A stretch of DNA of 64,000 nucleotides from Litorilinea aerophila (GTDB lineage Bacteria; Chloroflexota; Anaerolineae; Caldilineales; Caldilineaceae): NCBI RefSeq assembly GCF_006569185.2, contig NZ_VIGC02000008.1:124001-188000 (forward strand), given 5' to 3'. Below, piece after piece: positions 11,973-20,631 of this stretch (its first letter is position 1; the number at the start of each line of letters is the position of its first letter). The notes beneath the pieces are model-generated. The model was not told the origin of the DNA. It did not search any database and worked only from the letters and a program-made list of their open reading frames with translations. Made by a program: the position numbers and the translations under genes.

Positions 11973-12678
11973 AGACCTCCGCGTAGGGCACCTGAATCTC
12001 CTCGCCCGCCCGGGCGTCCATCTCCTTCATCCAATCCAGATTCTTCTCTCCCTCGGGAAACTGGCTACGGTGGGCCAGGCAGGCGGCCACCTTGCGCTCA
12101 TAGACGGCACTCACATCCACAAACACGTCCGGCTCCCGCTGGGTGGAGAAGAGAAAGACCCGGGTCAGGCGGCAGAGGTCGGCGCCATTTTCAGCCAGTT
12201 GCTCGGGCCGATAGAGGGGCATCTTGGAGGGCATGTAGGCGTCCAGCGCAGCCTGTCCCGCGGCCCGATGGTCCGGGTGGATCTGGCCGGGCCAGTAGGG
12301 ATCGAAGGTCAAGAGGGTGTCGGCCTGGGTGAGGCGATAGAGCCGCGCGATCTGGGCCCGCAGCTCCAGGCTGGCCACCAGCTCGCCGTCGTGGTGGCCC
12401 AGGTTGTAGACCCGGCGGATGCCCAACAGGCGGGCGGCCTCTTCGGCCTCGGCCAGGCGGGTGGCGGCCAGGGCCGGCCGCAGGATGCCAGCCTCTCGGG
12501 TGCCGATGTCGCCCAGGGTGCAGTTGACCGAGAAGATCTCCACTCCCCGCTCGGCCAGCATGGCCACTGTGCCGCCGCAGATGCACTCCAGATCGTCGGG
12601 GTGGGCCGCCACCACGATCAGCCGCTGGACTTCCGCAAATGCCTCCAGGCCGACCCGTTTGGTTTCCGGGGTTCCCAT
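11950..12678 (-). CDS. PIG-L family deacetylase
   Basis: A 242-residue LmbE/PIG-L fold protein, a zinc-dependent N-deacetylase of GlcNAc-type substrates (families: MshB, BshB, BtrD, glycan deacetylases). The metal motif AHPDDLE lies near residue 22 and the second histidine motif is [11 protein letters not shown] 12678 was chosen because a GGGAG lies 6 bases upstream and the core begins soon after; the open frame itself runs far into the next gene. The neighbouring gene on the opposite strand is a glutamate-cysteine-ligase-like enzyme, so a low-molecular-weight thiol or glycoside pathway is imaginable, but this is speculation. The 3' ends overlap by 23 bases. Confidence 0.9.
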   Translation of the reverse strand: MGTPETKRVGLEAFAEVQRLIVVAAHPDDLECICGGTVAMLAERGVEIFSVNCTLGDIGTREAGILRPALAATRLAEAEEAARLLGIRRVYNLGHHDGELVASLELRAQIARLYRLTQADTLLTFDPYWPGQIHPDHRAAGQAALDAYMPSKMPLYRPEQLAENGADLCRLTRVFLFSTQREPDVFVDVSAVYERKVAACLAHRSQFPEGEKNLDWMKEMDARAGEEIQVPYAEVFKTMPVW

Positions 12679-12764
12679 GGTTACTCCCGTCTGTTGCAAA
12701 GACCGCGGCCGAAATGCACCGGTCTTCTCTGGGGGACCCCCTGGCGCACTTCGGCCAGGATTGT

Positions 12765-14993
12765 CTACCCTGCTACCGCCATGGCCCCACGGGCCTCGGC
12801 GGCCGCAGGGTTCAGGTCCACGGCGGGCGCCACCCACACCAGCACGTCGTAAAACGTGGCGCCGGCGCCCATATCCGCCTCGTCCTGGGCGGTGAGCTGG
12901 TTGACGTTGCGGCCATCTGGGCTCAGTTTGGCCCACCAGATGCCCGGCACCAGCACGGTGCCCGGCACAATGTCGGCCGTCACCACGGCTCGCAGGGTGA
13001 GACGGCCCCGCTGGTTCCAGACCGTGACCGGCGCGCCGTCCACCACCTGGCGGGGGGCGGCATCGTCGGGATGGATCTGGAGCGTCGGTACTCCTTCCCG
13101 GCGGCGCAACCGCTCCACGTTGACGAAGGTGCTGTTCAGGAACGAGTGGGCCGGCGGCGAGATGCAGGTGAGGGGGGGATGGGCCGTGGAATCGCCCTGC
13201 TCCGCAGCCTGCTGTTGCCAGGCCGGCGGCGTGTAGGTGGGCAGGGGGGCATAGCCGGCGTCGGCCAGGCGCTGGCTGTAGAACTCGCACTTGCCGCTGG
13301 GGGTGGGGAAGTTGCCCTCCGCGAACGGCAGGTATGGCTCGGGCAGATTCAGGCGCACGAAACCCCGTTCCAGCAAGGCCTCCCAGGTGACGGTGGCGAA
13401 GCGAGGGTGGCGCTGGGCCGCGATGAGCTCCTGCAAGATCTCCTCGTCGCCCTGGGCAAAGCAGGGCTCCCGGTAGCCCATGGCCCCAGCCAGCCGGCGG
13501 AAGATTTCGCTGTTGGGCAGGCTCTGGCCCACCGGCTCGATGGCGGGCCGGTTCAGGGCCAGGTAGAGGTGGCCGTAGGGCTTGATCAGGTCCCAGTGCT
13601 CCAGTTGGGTGGTGGCCGGCAACACGTAGTCGGCGTAGTCTGCCGTGTCGGTCTGGAAGTGCTCCAGCACCACGGTGAAGAGATCTTCCCGCTGCAACCC
13701 CCGCAGGACGGCCTCCTGGTCCGGGCAGACGGCTGCCGGGTTGGCGTTGTAGACGATGAGGGCCATCACCGGGGGGCCTGCCTCTGCCGGCGTGGGGACG
13801 GGGTCCACAGGGCGGGGGTGGTAGTGGGCCCGGGCCCGGATGGCCGGGTCGAGGCTCAGGGCGTCGCCCAGGCGGTTCATGTTGATGGTGCGCGGGGTGC
13901 GTCCCTGGAGCAGGTCCGGGCGGTAGAGGCAGGTGGTGTCCAGGTGGCGGAAGGCGCCGCTGCTGCTGAGCTGGATGCCGCCGCCCACCTCCCGCCAGGC
14001 GCCCACCAGGGCGGGCAGGCAGGCGATGGTGCGCACGGCCATGCCGCCCCCGGCGTGGCGCTGCATGCCGTAGTTGATGCGGATGGCTGCCGGGCGGGTG
14101 GTGGCGTACTCCCGGGCCAGGGTGCGGATGCGCTCGGCCGGCACGCCGGTCAACTCGGCGGCCCGCTCCGGCGTCCATTCGGCTACCCGTTGGGCCAGGG
14201 CGTCGAAGCCCAGGGTGTGACGGGCCACGTAGTCGGCGTCGTACAGGCCTTCCGCTACGATGACGTGCATCAGGGCCAGGGCCAGGGCGCCATCGGTGCC
14301 GGGGCGAATGGGGATCCACTCATCGGCGGCCCGGGCGGTGCGGGTGCGGGCCGGGTCGATGACGATGACCCGGGCGCCCTGGTGCCGTGCCGCCTGGATG
14401 AAGGGCCAGAGGTGTGCGTTGCTGGTGAGGGTATTGCTGCCCCAGATCAGGATCAGGCGGGCATGGGCAAAGGCCTGGGGCTCCAGCCCTTCGGTCGCGC
14501 CGATGGTGGCCACATAGCCTTCGAAGCCGGCTTCCGAGCAGATGGTGCGGGCCAGCTGGCTGGCGCCCATGCGGTGGAAGAAGCGTTTGGCCATCCCCTC
14601 CCCCTGGAGGTAGCCCATGGTGCCCGCGTAGAAGTAGGGAAGGACCGCCTCTGGCCCAACGGTGGCAATGATCTCCTGCAGGCGGGCGGCGATTGCCCCC
14701 AGGGCTTCGTCCCAGGAGATGGGAACAAACTGGCCGCTGCCCTTGGGGCCTACCCGACGCAGGGGGGTAGTGAGCCGTTCCGGGTGATAGGTGCGCTCCA
14801 GGTAGCGGTCTACCTTGGCGCAGAGGCGGCCTGCGGTGACCGGGTGGTGGGGGTGTCCCCAGAGGTCCACGGCCCGGCCGCTCTGGCGCTCCACGGCCAC
14901 CTGCCAGCTGCAGGTGTCGGGGCAGTCGTGGGGGCAGGCGCCGGTGATGATGGCGATGGCGGGGTCGTGCTGGTACAAGTTCTGTTTGGACAT
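12765..14993 (-). CDS. Molybdopterin-dependent oxidoreductase (DMSO reductase family)
   Basis: A 742-residue catalytic subunit with bis-MGD cofactor and one 4Fe-4S cluster: C-x3-C-x3-C in [10 protein letters not shown] near residues 20-29, then the fourth cysteine in RLCAKV. The typical order follows: [20 protein letters not shown], a GSN motif (IWGSNTL), [16 protein letters not shown], and a C-terminal MGD-binding domain ([18 protein letters not shown]). ICSEAG near residue 150 sits where the Mo ligand is expected; Cys as the ligand is a guess. No twin-arginine signal is present at the chosen start (ATG 14993, AAGG upstream), so it looks cytoplasmic. No FeS or membrane subunit is adjacent. 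Substrate unknown. Confidence 0.88.
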   Translation of the reverse strand: MSKQNLYQHDPAIAIITGACPHDCPDTCSWQVAVERQSGRAVDLWGHPHHPVTAGRLCAKVDRYLERTYHPERLTTPLRRVGPKGSGQFVPISWDEALGAIAARLQEIIATVGPEAVLPYFYAGTMGYLQGEGMAKRFFHRMGASQLARTICSEAGFEGYVATIGATEGLEPQAFAHARLILIWGSNTLTSNAHLWPFIQAARHQGARVIVIDPARTRTARAADEWIPIRPGTDGALALALMHVIVAEGLYDADYVARHTLGFDALAQRVAEWTPERAAELTGVPAERIRTLAREYATTRPAAIRINYGMQRHAGGGMAVRTIACLPALVGAWREVGGGIQLSSSGAFRHLDTTCLYRPDLLQGRTPRTINMNRLGDALSLDPAIRARAHYHPRPVDPVPTPAEAGPPVMALIVYNANPAAVCPDQEAVLRGLQREDLFTVVLEHFQTDTADYADYVLPATTQLEHWDLIKPYGHLYLALNRPAIEPVGQSLPNSEIFRRLAGAMGYREPCFAQGDEEILQELIAAQRHPRFATVTWEALLERGFVRLNLPEPYLPFAEGNFPTPSGKCEFYSQRLADAGYAPLPTYTPPAWQQQAAEQGDSTAHPPLTCISPPAHSFLNSTFVNVERLRRREGVPTLQIHPDDAAPRQVVDGAPVTVWNQRGRLTLRAVVTADIVPGTVLVPGIWWAKLSPDGRNVNQLTAQDEADMGAGATFYDVLVWVAPAVDLNPAAAEARGAMAVAG

Positions 14994-15035
14994 GGTGGTT
15001 TGCCTTGCATGAGAAGATCCAGACGCCGTTTGGGT

Positions 15036-15064
15036 AGTGTAACAAAAGAGCGGTCCGGTCGCAA
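15036..15064 (-). promoter_or_regulatory. Predicted sigma-70 promoter for the molybdopterin oxidoreductase
   Basis: On the minus strand, TTGCGA (15059-15064) and TACACT (15036-15041) are separated by exactly 17 bases. The -10 is also extended (TG-T before TACACT). It would start transcription about 36 bases before ATG 14993. Confidence 0.55.
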
Positions 15065-15412
15065 AAGCGGCCTGTTTGGGGGCGTTCCAGGTTGTGCAGG
15101 TTGTACAAGCCGCGCTGGAGGAACTTTGGACAGATTCGCGCTGGTAGACAGGCCGGGCTTCGGCTATAGTTTGGGGCAGTTGCTGCGCGCAGGATGCAGC
15201 CTGCAGGCACATCCTGGCGGGCAGGGGTTGCGCAACCCAAGGCGGAACCAACAGAGGAAGAGTCGAGGAACAGGAAGATCCAAACAGGACTTCGGTCCGG
15301 CCCACGCCTGGAAACGGGGGCCAAACAAAATAAATTCCGGCATGACAGCCAGGAGGCGCTTCCAGCCGCTGTCCCGCTGTTTTGCCACATCATCTCAGAG
15401 GAGACAGGAATA
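15065..15412. other. Leader/regulatory region upstream of glnA
   Basis: About 350 bases without a gene. It contains a perfect 14-bp palindrome GGGTTGCGCAACCC (15225-15238), a perfect 10-bp palindrome GCCTGCAGGC just before it, and a TATAGT box at 15165-15170 without a well-spaced -35. These could be regulator sites for nitrogen control of glnA, but no known GlnR/NtcA-type consensus is recognisable. Confidence 0.4.
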
Positions 15413-16828
15413 ATGCATCTGGGTTGTAAGACGCCACAGGATGTGATGGCGGCCATCAGCGAACATGGCATTGAAATGGTGGATATCAAGTTCACCGATC
15501 TGTTTGGCCAGTGGCAGCACTTTTCCATCCCGGTAGAACATTTTGACGCGGAAAGCGCCTTTGAAGAGGGCCTGGGGTTTGACGGCTCTTCCATCCGGGG
15601 CTTCAAGACCATCGAGTCCAGCGACATGAACCTGCTGGCCGATCCCACCACGGCCCTGATCGATACCATGTGTGCCGTGCCCACGCTGAGCCTGGTCTGC
15701 AATGTCTACGAGCCCATCACCAACGAGCCCTTCAGCCGGGATCCCCGCTACGTGGCCCAGCGGGCAGTGGAGTACATGAAGTCCACCGGCATTGCCGACA
15801 CAGTGTACATGGGCCCCGAGGCCGAATTCTTCATTTTCGACGAGGTCTACTACCACACCAACCAGTTTTCGGCTGGCTATGGCGTGGACTCCGGCGAGGG
15901 TATCTGGAATTCGGGCGCCCCGGGCCTGGGCCATCAGATCGGCTACAAGGGCGGCTATTTCCCGGTTGCGCCGTACGACACCCTGCAGGATCTGCGCACG
16001 GAGATGGTCCGGGAGATGCTGAACGCGGGCATCGAGGTGGAAGTGCACCACCATGAGGTGGCCACTGCGGGCCAGTGTGAGATTGACATGCGCTTCGCAC
16101 CCCTGGTCCAGATGGCGGATCAGGTCCAGCTGTACAAGTACATTGTCAAGAATGTGGCCAAACGCCACGGCAAGACGGCCACCTTCATGCCCAAGCCCCT
16201 TTTCCAGGACAACGGCTCTGGCATGCACACCCACCAGAGCCTCTGGAAGAACGGCGAGCCCCTTTTCGCCGGGGACGGCTATGCCGGCCTGAGCCAGCTG
16301 GCCCTCTGGTACATCGGCGGCCTGCTGAAGCACATCAACTCCCTGCTGGCCTTCGCGGCGCCGACGACCAACTCCTATCGGCGGCTGGTGCCCGGCTACG
16401 AGGCGCCGGTGGTCATCGCCTACTCGGCCCGCAACCGCTCGGCTGCCTGCCGCATCCCGGTCTACTCCCAGTCGCCCAAGGCCAAGCGCATCGAGTTCCG
16501 CTGCCCGGACCCGGCTGCCAACCCGTACCTGGCCTTCGCCGCCATGCTCATGGCCGGCCTGGACGGCATCAAGAACCAGATCGACCCGGGCGATCCGGCG
16601 GAGATCGACCTCTTCGAAGAGGATGCCCTGAAGCGGGTGCCCATGGTCAAGGGCTCCCTGGGCGAGGTCCTGACGGAGCTGGAGAAGGACCACGAGTTCC
16701 TGCTGGAGGGCGGCGTCTTCACCGAGGACCTGATCGAAACCTACATCAGCCACAAGCGGGTCGCGGATGTGGATGCGGTGCGCCTGCGGCCCCATCCCCA
16801 CGAATTCGTGATGTACTACGGCATCTGA
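15413..16828 (+). CDS. glnA: Glutamine synthetase, type I
   Basis: A 471-residue GSI (glutamate + NH3 + ATP to glutamine), a cytoplasmic dodecamer. Visible signatures: [11 protein letters not shown], the glutamate/metal motif [13 protein letters not shown], the ATP-binding [18 protein letters not shown] and [10 protein letters not shown]. Length and the long insert after residue 145 are of the GSI-beta type. The adenylylation site of that type (NLYDLP) is not conserved: the aligned residue is F401 in DLFEED, so ATase control is unlikely. ATG 15413 follows GAGGAGACAGGAATA. A second GSI gene follows about 300 bases downstream, after strong hairpins. Confidence 0.96.
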   Translation: MHLGCKTPQDVMAAISEHGIEMVDIKFTDLFGQWQHFSIPVEHFDAESAFEEGLGFDGSSIRGFKTIESSDMNLLADPTTALIDTMCAVPTLSLVCNVYEPITNEPFSRDPRYVAQRAVEYMKSTGIADTVYMGPEAEFFIFDEVYYHTNQFSAGYGVDSGEGIWNSGAPGLGHQIGYKGGYFPVAPYDTLQDLRTEMVREMLNAGIEVEVHHHEVATAGQCEIDMRFAPLVQMADQVQLYKYIVKNVAKRHGKTATFMPKPLFQDNGSGMHTHQSLWKNGEPLFAGDGYAGLSQLALWYIGGLLKHINSLLAFAAPTTNSYRRLVPGYEAPVVIAYSARNRSAACRIPVYSQSPKAKRIEFRCPDPAANPYLAFAAMLMAGLDGIKNQIDPGDPAEIDLFEEDALKRVPMVKGSLGEVLTELEKDHEFLLEGGVFTEDLIETYISHKRVADVDAVRLRPHPHEFVMYYGI

Positions 16829-16869
16829 TCTCCTGGGAATGTGGTTGAAACTCATGGGTTGAATGGAGG

Positions 16870-16898
16870 GTGTGGGGGGCGAGCCTGGTCCCCCACAC
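16870..16898. terminator. Hairpin 1 after glnA
   Basis: GTGTGGGGG (16870-16878) pairs perfectly with CCCCCACAC (16890-16898) over an 11-base loop, 41 bases after the glnA stop. There is no T-tract, so it may be an mRNA-end structure more than a true terminator. Confidence 0.5.
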
Positions 16899-16911
16899 CC
16901 AGCGTTGAAGC

Positions 16912-16968
16912 AAGCGGCGGCCTGTATCTGCAACCGGACTCCGGCCATTCAGATACAGGCCGCCGCTT
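16912..16968. terminator. 19-bp perfect inverted repeat between the two glutamine synthetase genes
   Basis: AAGCGGCGGCCTGTATCTG (16912-16930) is matched without error by its reverse complement at 16950-16968. The 19-base loop holds CCGG-ACT-CCGG, a small inner stem. TTCTTTGG follows. It is probably a transcription terminator for glnA; the unusually long perfect stem makes it worth noting. Confidence 0.6.
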
Positions 16969-17031
16969 CTTTGGGCCTGGGAGGCCCAGGCGCCCAGGCC
17001 TGCAAATCGCTTCGCTTATCCTGCATAAGGG

Positions 17032-17040
17032 TGTTACAAT
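17032..17040 (+). promoter_or_regulatory. Extended -10 promoter element before second glutamine synthetase gene
   Basis: TG-T-TACAAT at 17032-17040 is an extended -10. No good -35 is seen at 17 bases. Transcription would start near 17047. Confidence 0.45.
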
Positions 17041-17126
17041 AGGAGGCAATCCGAGCCATGAACCCGCACAATCCATACACAGCCGGCACGGCCAGCAACC
17101 ATGATAGCGCAGGAGAAATGTTCGCC

Positions 17127-18473
17127 ATGAACCTTGAATATACGTCGGAGCAACTCCAGCGGGTCGATGATATCATCAAGCGCAACGACATCCGCTTCAT
17201 TCGCCTCCAATTTTCGGATATCATCGGCATCGCCAAACATGTCACCATCCCCGTGGGCCACTGGGACACGGCGGTGAGCCACGGCATCTGGTTCGATGGG
17301 AGCTCGGTGGAAGGCTTTGCCCGCATTGCGGAAAGTGACATGTACCTGAAGCCCGACCTGGACACCTTTGCCGTCATCCCCTGGGAGATGGATCTCTCCA
17401 CGGCCCGGGTGATCTGCGACGTGTACACGCCCGACGGCGATCCCTTCCCCGGCGATCCCCGCTTTGTGCTGAAGCGCCAGCTCCGGCGGGCCGCCGAGAT
17501 GGGCCTGGACTACCAGGTGGGGCCAGAGCTGGAGTTCTTCCTCTTTGAACGCCACGCCAACGGCGATATCTTGCCCCTCAAGCCCCACGACCGGGCCAGC
17601 TACTTCGACGTCAGCACCGACCTGGCCCACAGCGTGCGGCGCCAGATGGTGGACGCGCTCCAGTCCATGGGCATCACCGTGGAAAGCTCTCACCACGAGG
17701 TGGCCGTGGGCCAGAGCGAAATCGATTTCCGCTACGGGCCGGCCCTCATCACCGCCGACCACACCATGACCTTCCGGACCACCCTCAAGGCCATCGCCCA
17801 GAAGAACAACCTCCACTGCACCTTCATGCCCAAGCCCATTGCCGGCATCGCCGGCTCCGGCATGCACGTACATCAGAGCCTGTGGTGGATCGACAAGCAG
17901 GATACGGCCATGTACGACCCCGACAACGAATATGGCCTCAGCGAAACGGCCCTGCAGTTCATCGCCGGTCAGCTCCTCCATGCCCGGGCCATGTCGCCCA
18001 TCCTGGCGCCCCTGGTCAACAGCTACAAGCGCCTGGTGCCCGGCTTCGAGGCCCCCATCTACATCTCCTGGGGGCGGACCAACCGCAGCGCCCTGATCCG
18101 GATCCCTCGGGTGAGCCGGGGCCGCTACCGCAGCGTACGCACCGAGCTCCGCTGCCCGGATCCCAGCGCCAACCCGTACCTGGCCTTCGCCGTCATGCTG
18201 GCCGCCGGGCTGGATGGCATCGAAAAGCGCCTCATGCCGCCGCCGCCGGCCGAGGAAGATCTCTTCCACGTGGACGGCGCCCGGGCAGGCCTGGAGACGT
18301 TGCCCGGCGATCTGGGGGAGGCCCTGGATGAGCTGAGCAAGGATGAGGTGATTCAGAACGCGCTGGGCCAGCATGTCTATGAGCGGTACATGGAGGCCAA
18401 ACGGCTGGAGTGGGATGAATACCGGGTCTACGTGACCCGATGGGAGCTGGAGCGTTACCTGACCATCTATTGA
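17127..18473 (+). CDS. Glutamine synthetase, type I (GSI-alpha-like)
   Basis: A 448-residue GSI of the short alpha kind without the 25-residue insert and without an adenylylation tyrosine. Signatures: WFDGSSVEGFARIAESDMYL, VGPELEFFLFE, KPIAGIAGSGMHVHQSLW, NRSALIRIP. The ATG at 17127 aligns with the usual N-terminus of Bacillus/Thermotoga enzymes and has AGGAG 11 bases upstream. The upstream ATG 17058 would add a 23-residue tail, but the predicted transcript start is close to it. Side-chain variation is compatible with either true glutamine synthetase or a gamma-glutamyl-amide synthetase (GlnA3/PuuA type); the conserved active-site motifs favour the former. Adjacent to glnA. Confidence 0.92.
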   Translation: MNLEYTSEQLQRVDDIIKRNDIRFIRLQFSDIIGIAKHVTIPVGHWDTAVSHGIWFDGSSVEGFARIAESDMYLKPDLDTFAVIPWEMDLSTARVICDVYTPDGDPFPGDPRFVLKRQLRRAAEMGLDYQVGPELEFFLFERHANGDILPLKPHDRASYFDVSTDLAHSVRRQMVDALQSMGITVESSHHEVAVGQSEIDFRYGPALITADHTMTFRTTLKAIAQKNNLHCTFMPKPIAGIAGSGMHVHQSLWWIDKQDTAMYDPDNEYGLSETALQFIAGQLLHARAMSPILAPLVNSYKRLVPGFEAPIYISWGRTNRSALIRIPRVSRGRYRSVRTELRCPDPSANPYLAFAVMLAAGLDGIEKRLMPPPPAEEDLFHVDGARAGLETLPGDLGEALDELSKDEVIQNALGQHVYERYMEAKRLEWDEYRVYVTRWELERYLTIY

Positions 18474-18552
18474 TGGTGATGGCGACTGCCGTCAAAAGCG
18501 GTCAACAGGAGGGCGGGCTTTCGGCCCGGGTGAAACTCCTGGTGAAATGGTG

Positions 18553-18590
18553 CCGTAGGGGCCGCTCCCCTTGGTAGCCCGCCCCTACGG
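18553..18590. terminator. Hairpin between convergent genes
   Basis: CCGTAGGGGC (18553-18562) and GCCCCTACGG (18581-18590) form a perfect 10-bp stem with an 18-base loop. It lies between the convergent ends of the second glutamine synthetase gene and punA, and could end transcription from both sides. The GTAGGGGC/GCCCCTAC type is often repeated in Chloroflexota genomes (recollection). Confidence 0.5.
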
Positions 18591-18607
18591 AAACGTTCCC
18601 CTTCCTC

Positions 18608-19465
18608 TCACGGTGATTCGCCGGCAAGCCGTTCCAGGATGCCCAGTAGCAGGCGGGTGAGCCGGGGCACGATGATGGTGCCGGCGTCCATGACTTCTTC
18701 GTGGGTGGGCGCGTGGTCGCTGTCCGGTTCCGCGATGGCCAGGTTGGTGATGGTGCTGATGGCCAGGACGCGCATCCCCGCGTGGTGGGCCACGATGACC
18801 TCCGGCACGGTGCTCATGCCCACCGCGTCGCCGCCCGCCTGGCGCAGGAAGCGAATCTCGGCCGGCGTCTCAAAGTTGGGGCCGGCCACAGCCACATACA
18901 CCCCCCGGCGGAGGGTCAATCCCCGCTCCGCAGCCACGGCCTGGGCCAGCTCCCGCAGGGAGCGGCTGTAGGCGTTGTTCAGGGCGGGAAAGCGGGTGCC
19001 GAAGGCTTCCAGGTTCGGTCCCCGCAGGGGATTGTGCCCGGCCATCCCCAGGAAGTTGATGTGATCCTCGATGAGCATCAGATCCCCCACGGCGAAAGCC
19101 GGGTTGAGCCCCCCGGCTGCGTTGGTGATGATCAGGGTTTCGACGCCCAGCCGGGCCATGACCCGCACGGGCAGGGTGACCTGCTGCAGGGAATAGCCCT
19201 CGTAGTAGTGGAAACGCCCCTGCATGACACAGACCGACATACCGGCCAGCTTTCCCAGTACCAGGCGCCCGGCGTGGCCGGCCACCGTACTCTGGGGGAA
19301 GTGGGGAATCTCCCCATAGGGCAAGATGTCCGCTTCTTCCACCTGTTCGGCCAGACCGCTCAAGCCGCTGCCCAGAATCAGTCCTAGCCGCGGGCGGTGC
19401 GGGCTCCGCTGGCGGATGAAGTCCGCCGCGCGGTCGTAGTCAGCCAGGGTGAACGCTGTTTCCAT
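18608..19465 (-). CDS. punA: Purine nucleoside phosphorylase (trimeric type)
   Basis: A 285-residue PNP of the inosine/guanosine-specific trimeric family: phosphorolysis of purine nucleosides to base and ribose-1-phosphate in purine salvage. Motifs: LGLILGSGLSGLA (phosphate loop), GRFHYYEGY, the family signature TNAAGGLNP, GPNFETPAE, GMSTVPEVIVA, and ITNLA. ATG 19465 has ACAGGAG 8 bases upstream; the open frame is longer but has no family character before it. It lies 28 bases after the stop of the Xer recombinase gene on the same strand, so the two are probably one operon. Confidence 0.95.
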   Translation of the reverse strand: METAFTLADYDRAADFIRQRSPHRPRLGLILGSGLSGLAEQVEEADILPYGEIPHFPQSTVAGHAGRLVLGKLAGMSVCVMQGRFHYYEGYSLQQVTLPVRVMARLGVETLIITNAAGGLNPAFAVGDLMLIEDHINFLGMAGHNPLRGPNLEAFGTRFPALNNAYSRSLRELAQAVAAERGLTLRRGVYVAVAGPNFETPAEIRFLRQAGGDAVGMSTVPEVIVAHHAGMRVLAISTITNLAIAEPDSDHAPTHEEVMDAGTIIVPRLTRLLLGILERLAGESP

Positions 19466-19493
19466 GGGATATGCTCCTGTGGGGAGTGGCGGG

Positions 19494-20468
19494 TCAGTCC
19501 CCCGGGGACTGGTGGGAAACTTTCGGCTCAGATGGGGCAGATGCCTCGGCCTGGGTGGGGACGGGCACCACCCGGCCATCCACGATCAGCTGGTGGCCAT
19601 TTTCCCCGCCTAGCTGGCGATAGACCTGGGTGGTGGTCGGGCTGGCATGGCCCAGGCGGGCCTGCACCTCACTCAGCTCGACGCCGGCGTTGAGGAGGTG
19701 GGCGGCAAAGCTGTGGCGCAGGGAATGGGGTGTCACCGTGTCAGCAATGCCGACCGCTTTGACATACTGTTTGATGATCAGCCACAGACCCTGCCGGGTG
19801 AGCCGCTGGCCCCGCATGTTCAGGAACAGGGCCGGCTCATCGCTGTTGATCAACAGGTGAATCCGGCCTTCTTCCAGATATTGCTCCAGGGCCTGGACGG
19901 CGCCGGGATAGATGGGCACCGTGCGAATGCGGCGGCCGTTCTCGCCACAGGTGACCGTGCCCTCGGCCAGATCCACCGAGTCCACGTCCAGGCTGACCAG
20001 TTCGCTGACCCGCATCCCCGTGGCATAGAGCAGCTCCAGCAGGGCTTTATCCCGTAGGGTTTTGGGGGACCTGCGCTGGGTGGTGGGGGCGGCCAGCAGT
20101 TTCTCAATGTCCTCCGGCTCCAGGGGGCGGGGCAAGTTCTTCTTGACCTTGGGGGAGGTCAGGTGTCTGGACAGATCCGCCGGGATCAGCCGCTCTTTGA
20201 AGAGGTACTGCAAAAATCCCTTGACCGACGCCACTTTACGGGCGACGGTGGCGGAGGCATAATCCTGGTTCTTCAGATGCTCCAGATAGCGGGTAAGGGT
20301 TGGGCCATCCAGCTGGCTCCATTCCTCCAGCGGACCGCCCGGCTCGTCGTTTTCCTGCAGAAAGGTCAGAAATTGGTTCAGGTCGTTCTGGTAGGCCACC
20401 GTGGTGTTGACCGTGCTCTGGCGTACGGTGACCAGGTGCTCTAAAAACTGCTCGATTTGTGCCTGCAT
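19494..20468 (-). CDS. Tyrosine recombinase XerC/XerD family
   Basis: A 324-residue site-specific recombinase with the two-domain Xer layout: SAM-like core-binding domain (about 1-90) and catalytic domain (about 110-310). Catalytic residues seen: R153 (YATGMRVSE), H-x-x-R in HSLRHSF, the LGHAS histidine, and nucleophile Y283 (TTTQVYRQL). The beta-hairpin that normally carries the catalytic lysine (GKGxKER) reads CGENGRRIRTVP, so that lysine is not obvious. Fixed chromosomal context with punA and no phage genes suggests a housekeeping dimer-resolution role, but a domesticated integrase is possible. ATG 20468 has AGGAG 8 bases upstream. Confidence 0.88.
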   Translation of the reverse strand: MQAQIEQFLEHLVTVRQSTVNTTVAYQNDLNQFLTFLQENDEPGGPLEEWSQLDGPTLTRYLEHLKNQDYASATVARKVASVKGFLQYLFKERLIPADLSRHLTSPKVKKNLPRPLEPEDIEKLLAAPTTQRRSPKTLRDKALLELLYATGMRVSELVSLDVDSVDLAEGTVTCGENGRRIRTVPIYPGAVQALEQYLEEGRIHLLINSDEPALFLNMRGQRLTRQGLWLIIKQYVKAVGIADTVTPHSLRHSFAAHLLNAGVELSEVQARLGHASPTTTQVYRQLGGENGHQLIVDGRVVPVPTQAEASAPSEPKVSHQSPGD

Positions 20469-20594
20469 CCCTCTCTCTCCTGACACCACCCTGGGACACT
20501 ATGTCAACTATGTTACCATAGCTTGGGGCAAACACCCAAGGTGGATGCCCTTGGGATGACACCCCTGGGATTGGGAGCCCACGCCTGGGAAGGG

Positions 20595-20624
20595 ACATGT
20601 ATGCTATAACATGTATGCTATAAT
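20595..20624 (+). promoter_or_regulatory. Tandem 14-bp repeat forming two extended -10 boxes; leaderless start predicted
   Basis: ACATGTATGCTATA occurs twice head to tail (20595-20608 and 20609-20622). Each copy ends in an extended -10: TGC-TATAAC and TGC-TATAAT (20619-20624). The second is 7 bases before ATG 20632, so transcription should start at or next to the start codon. Confidence 0.55.
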
Positions 20625-20631
20625 CGGGGGC

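Noticed and set aside
15145-15170. TAGACA / TATAGT promoter for glnA
   Set aside because: The spacer is only 14 bases, too short for a convincing sigma-70 promoter.
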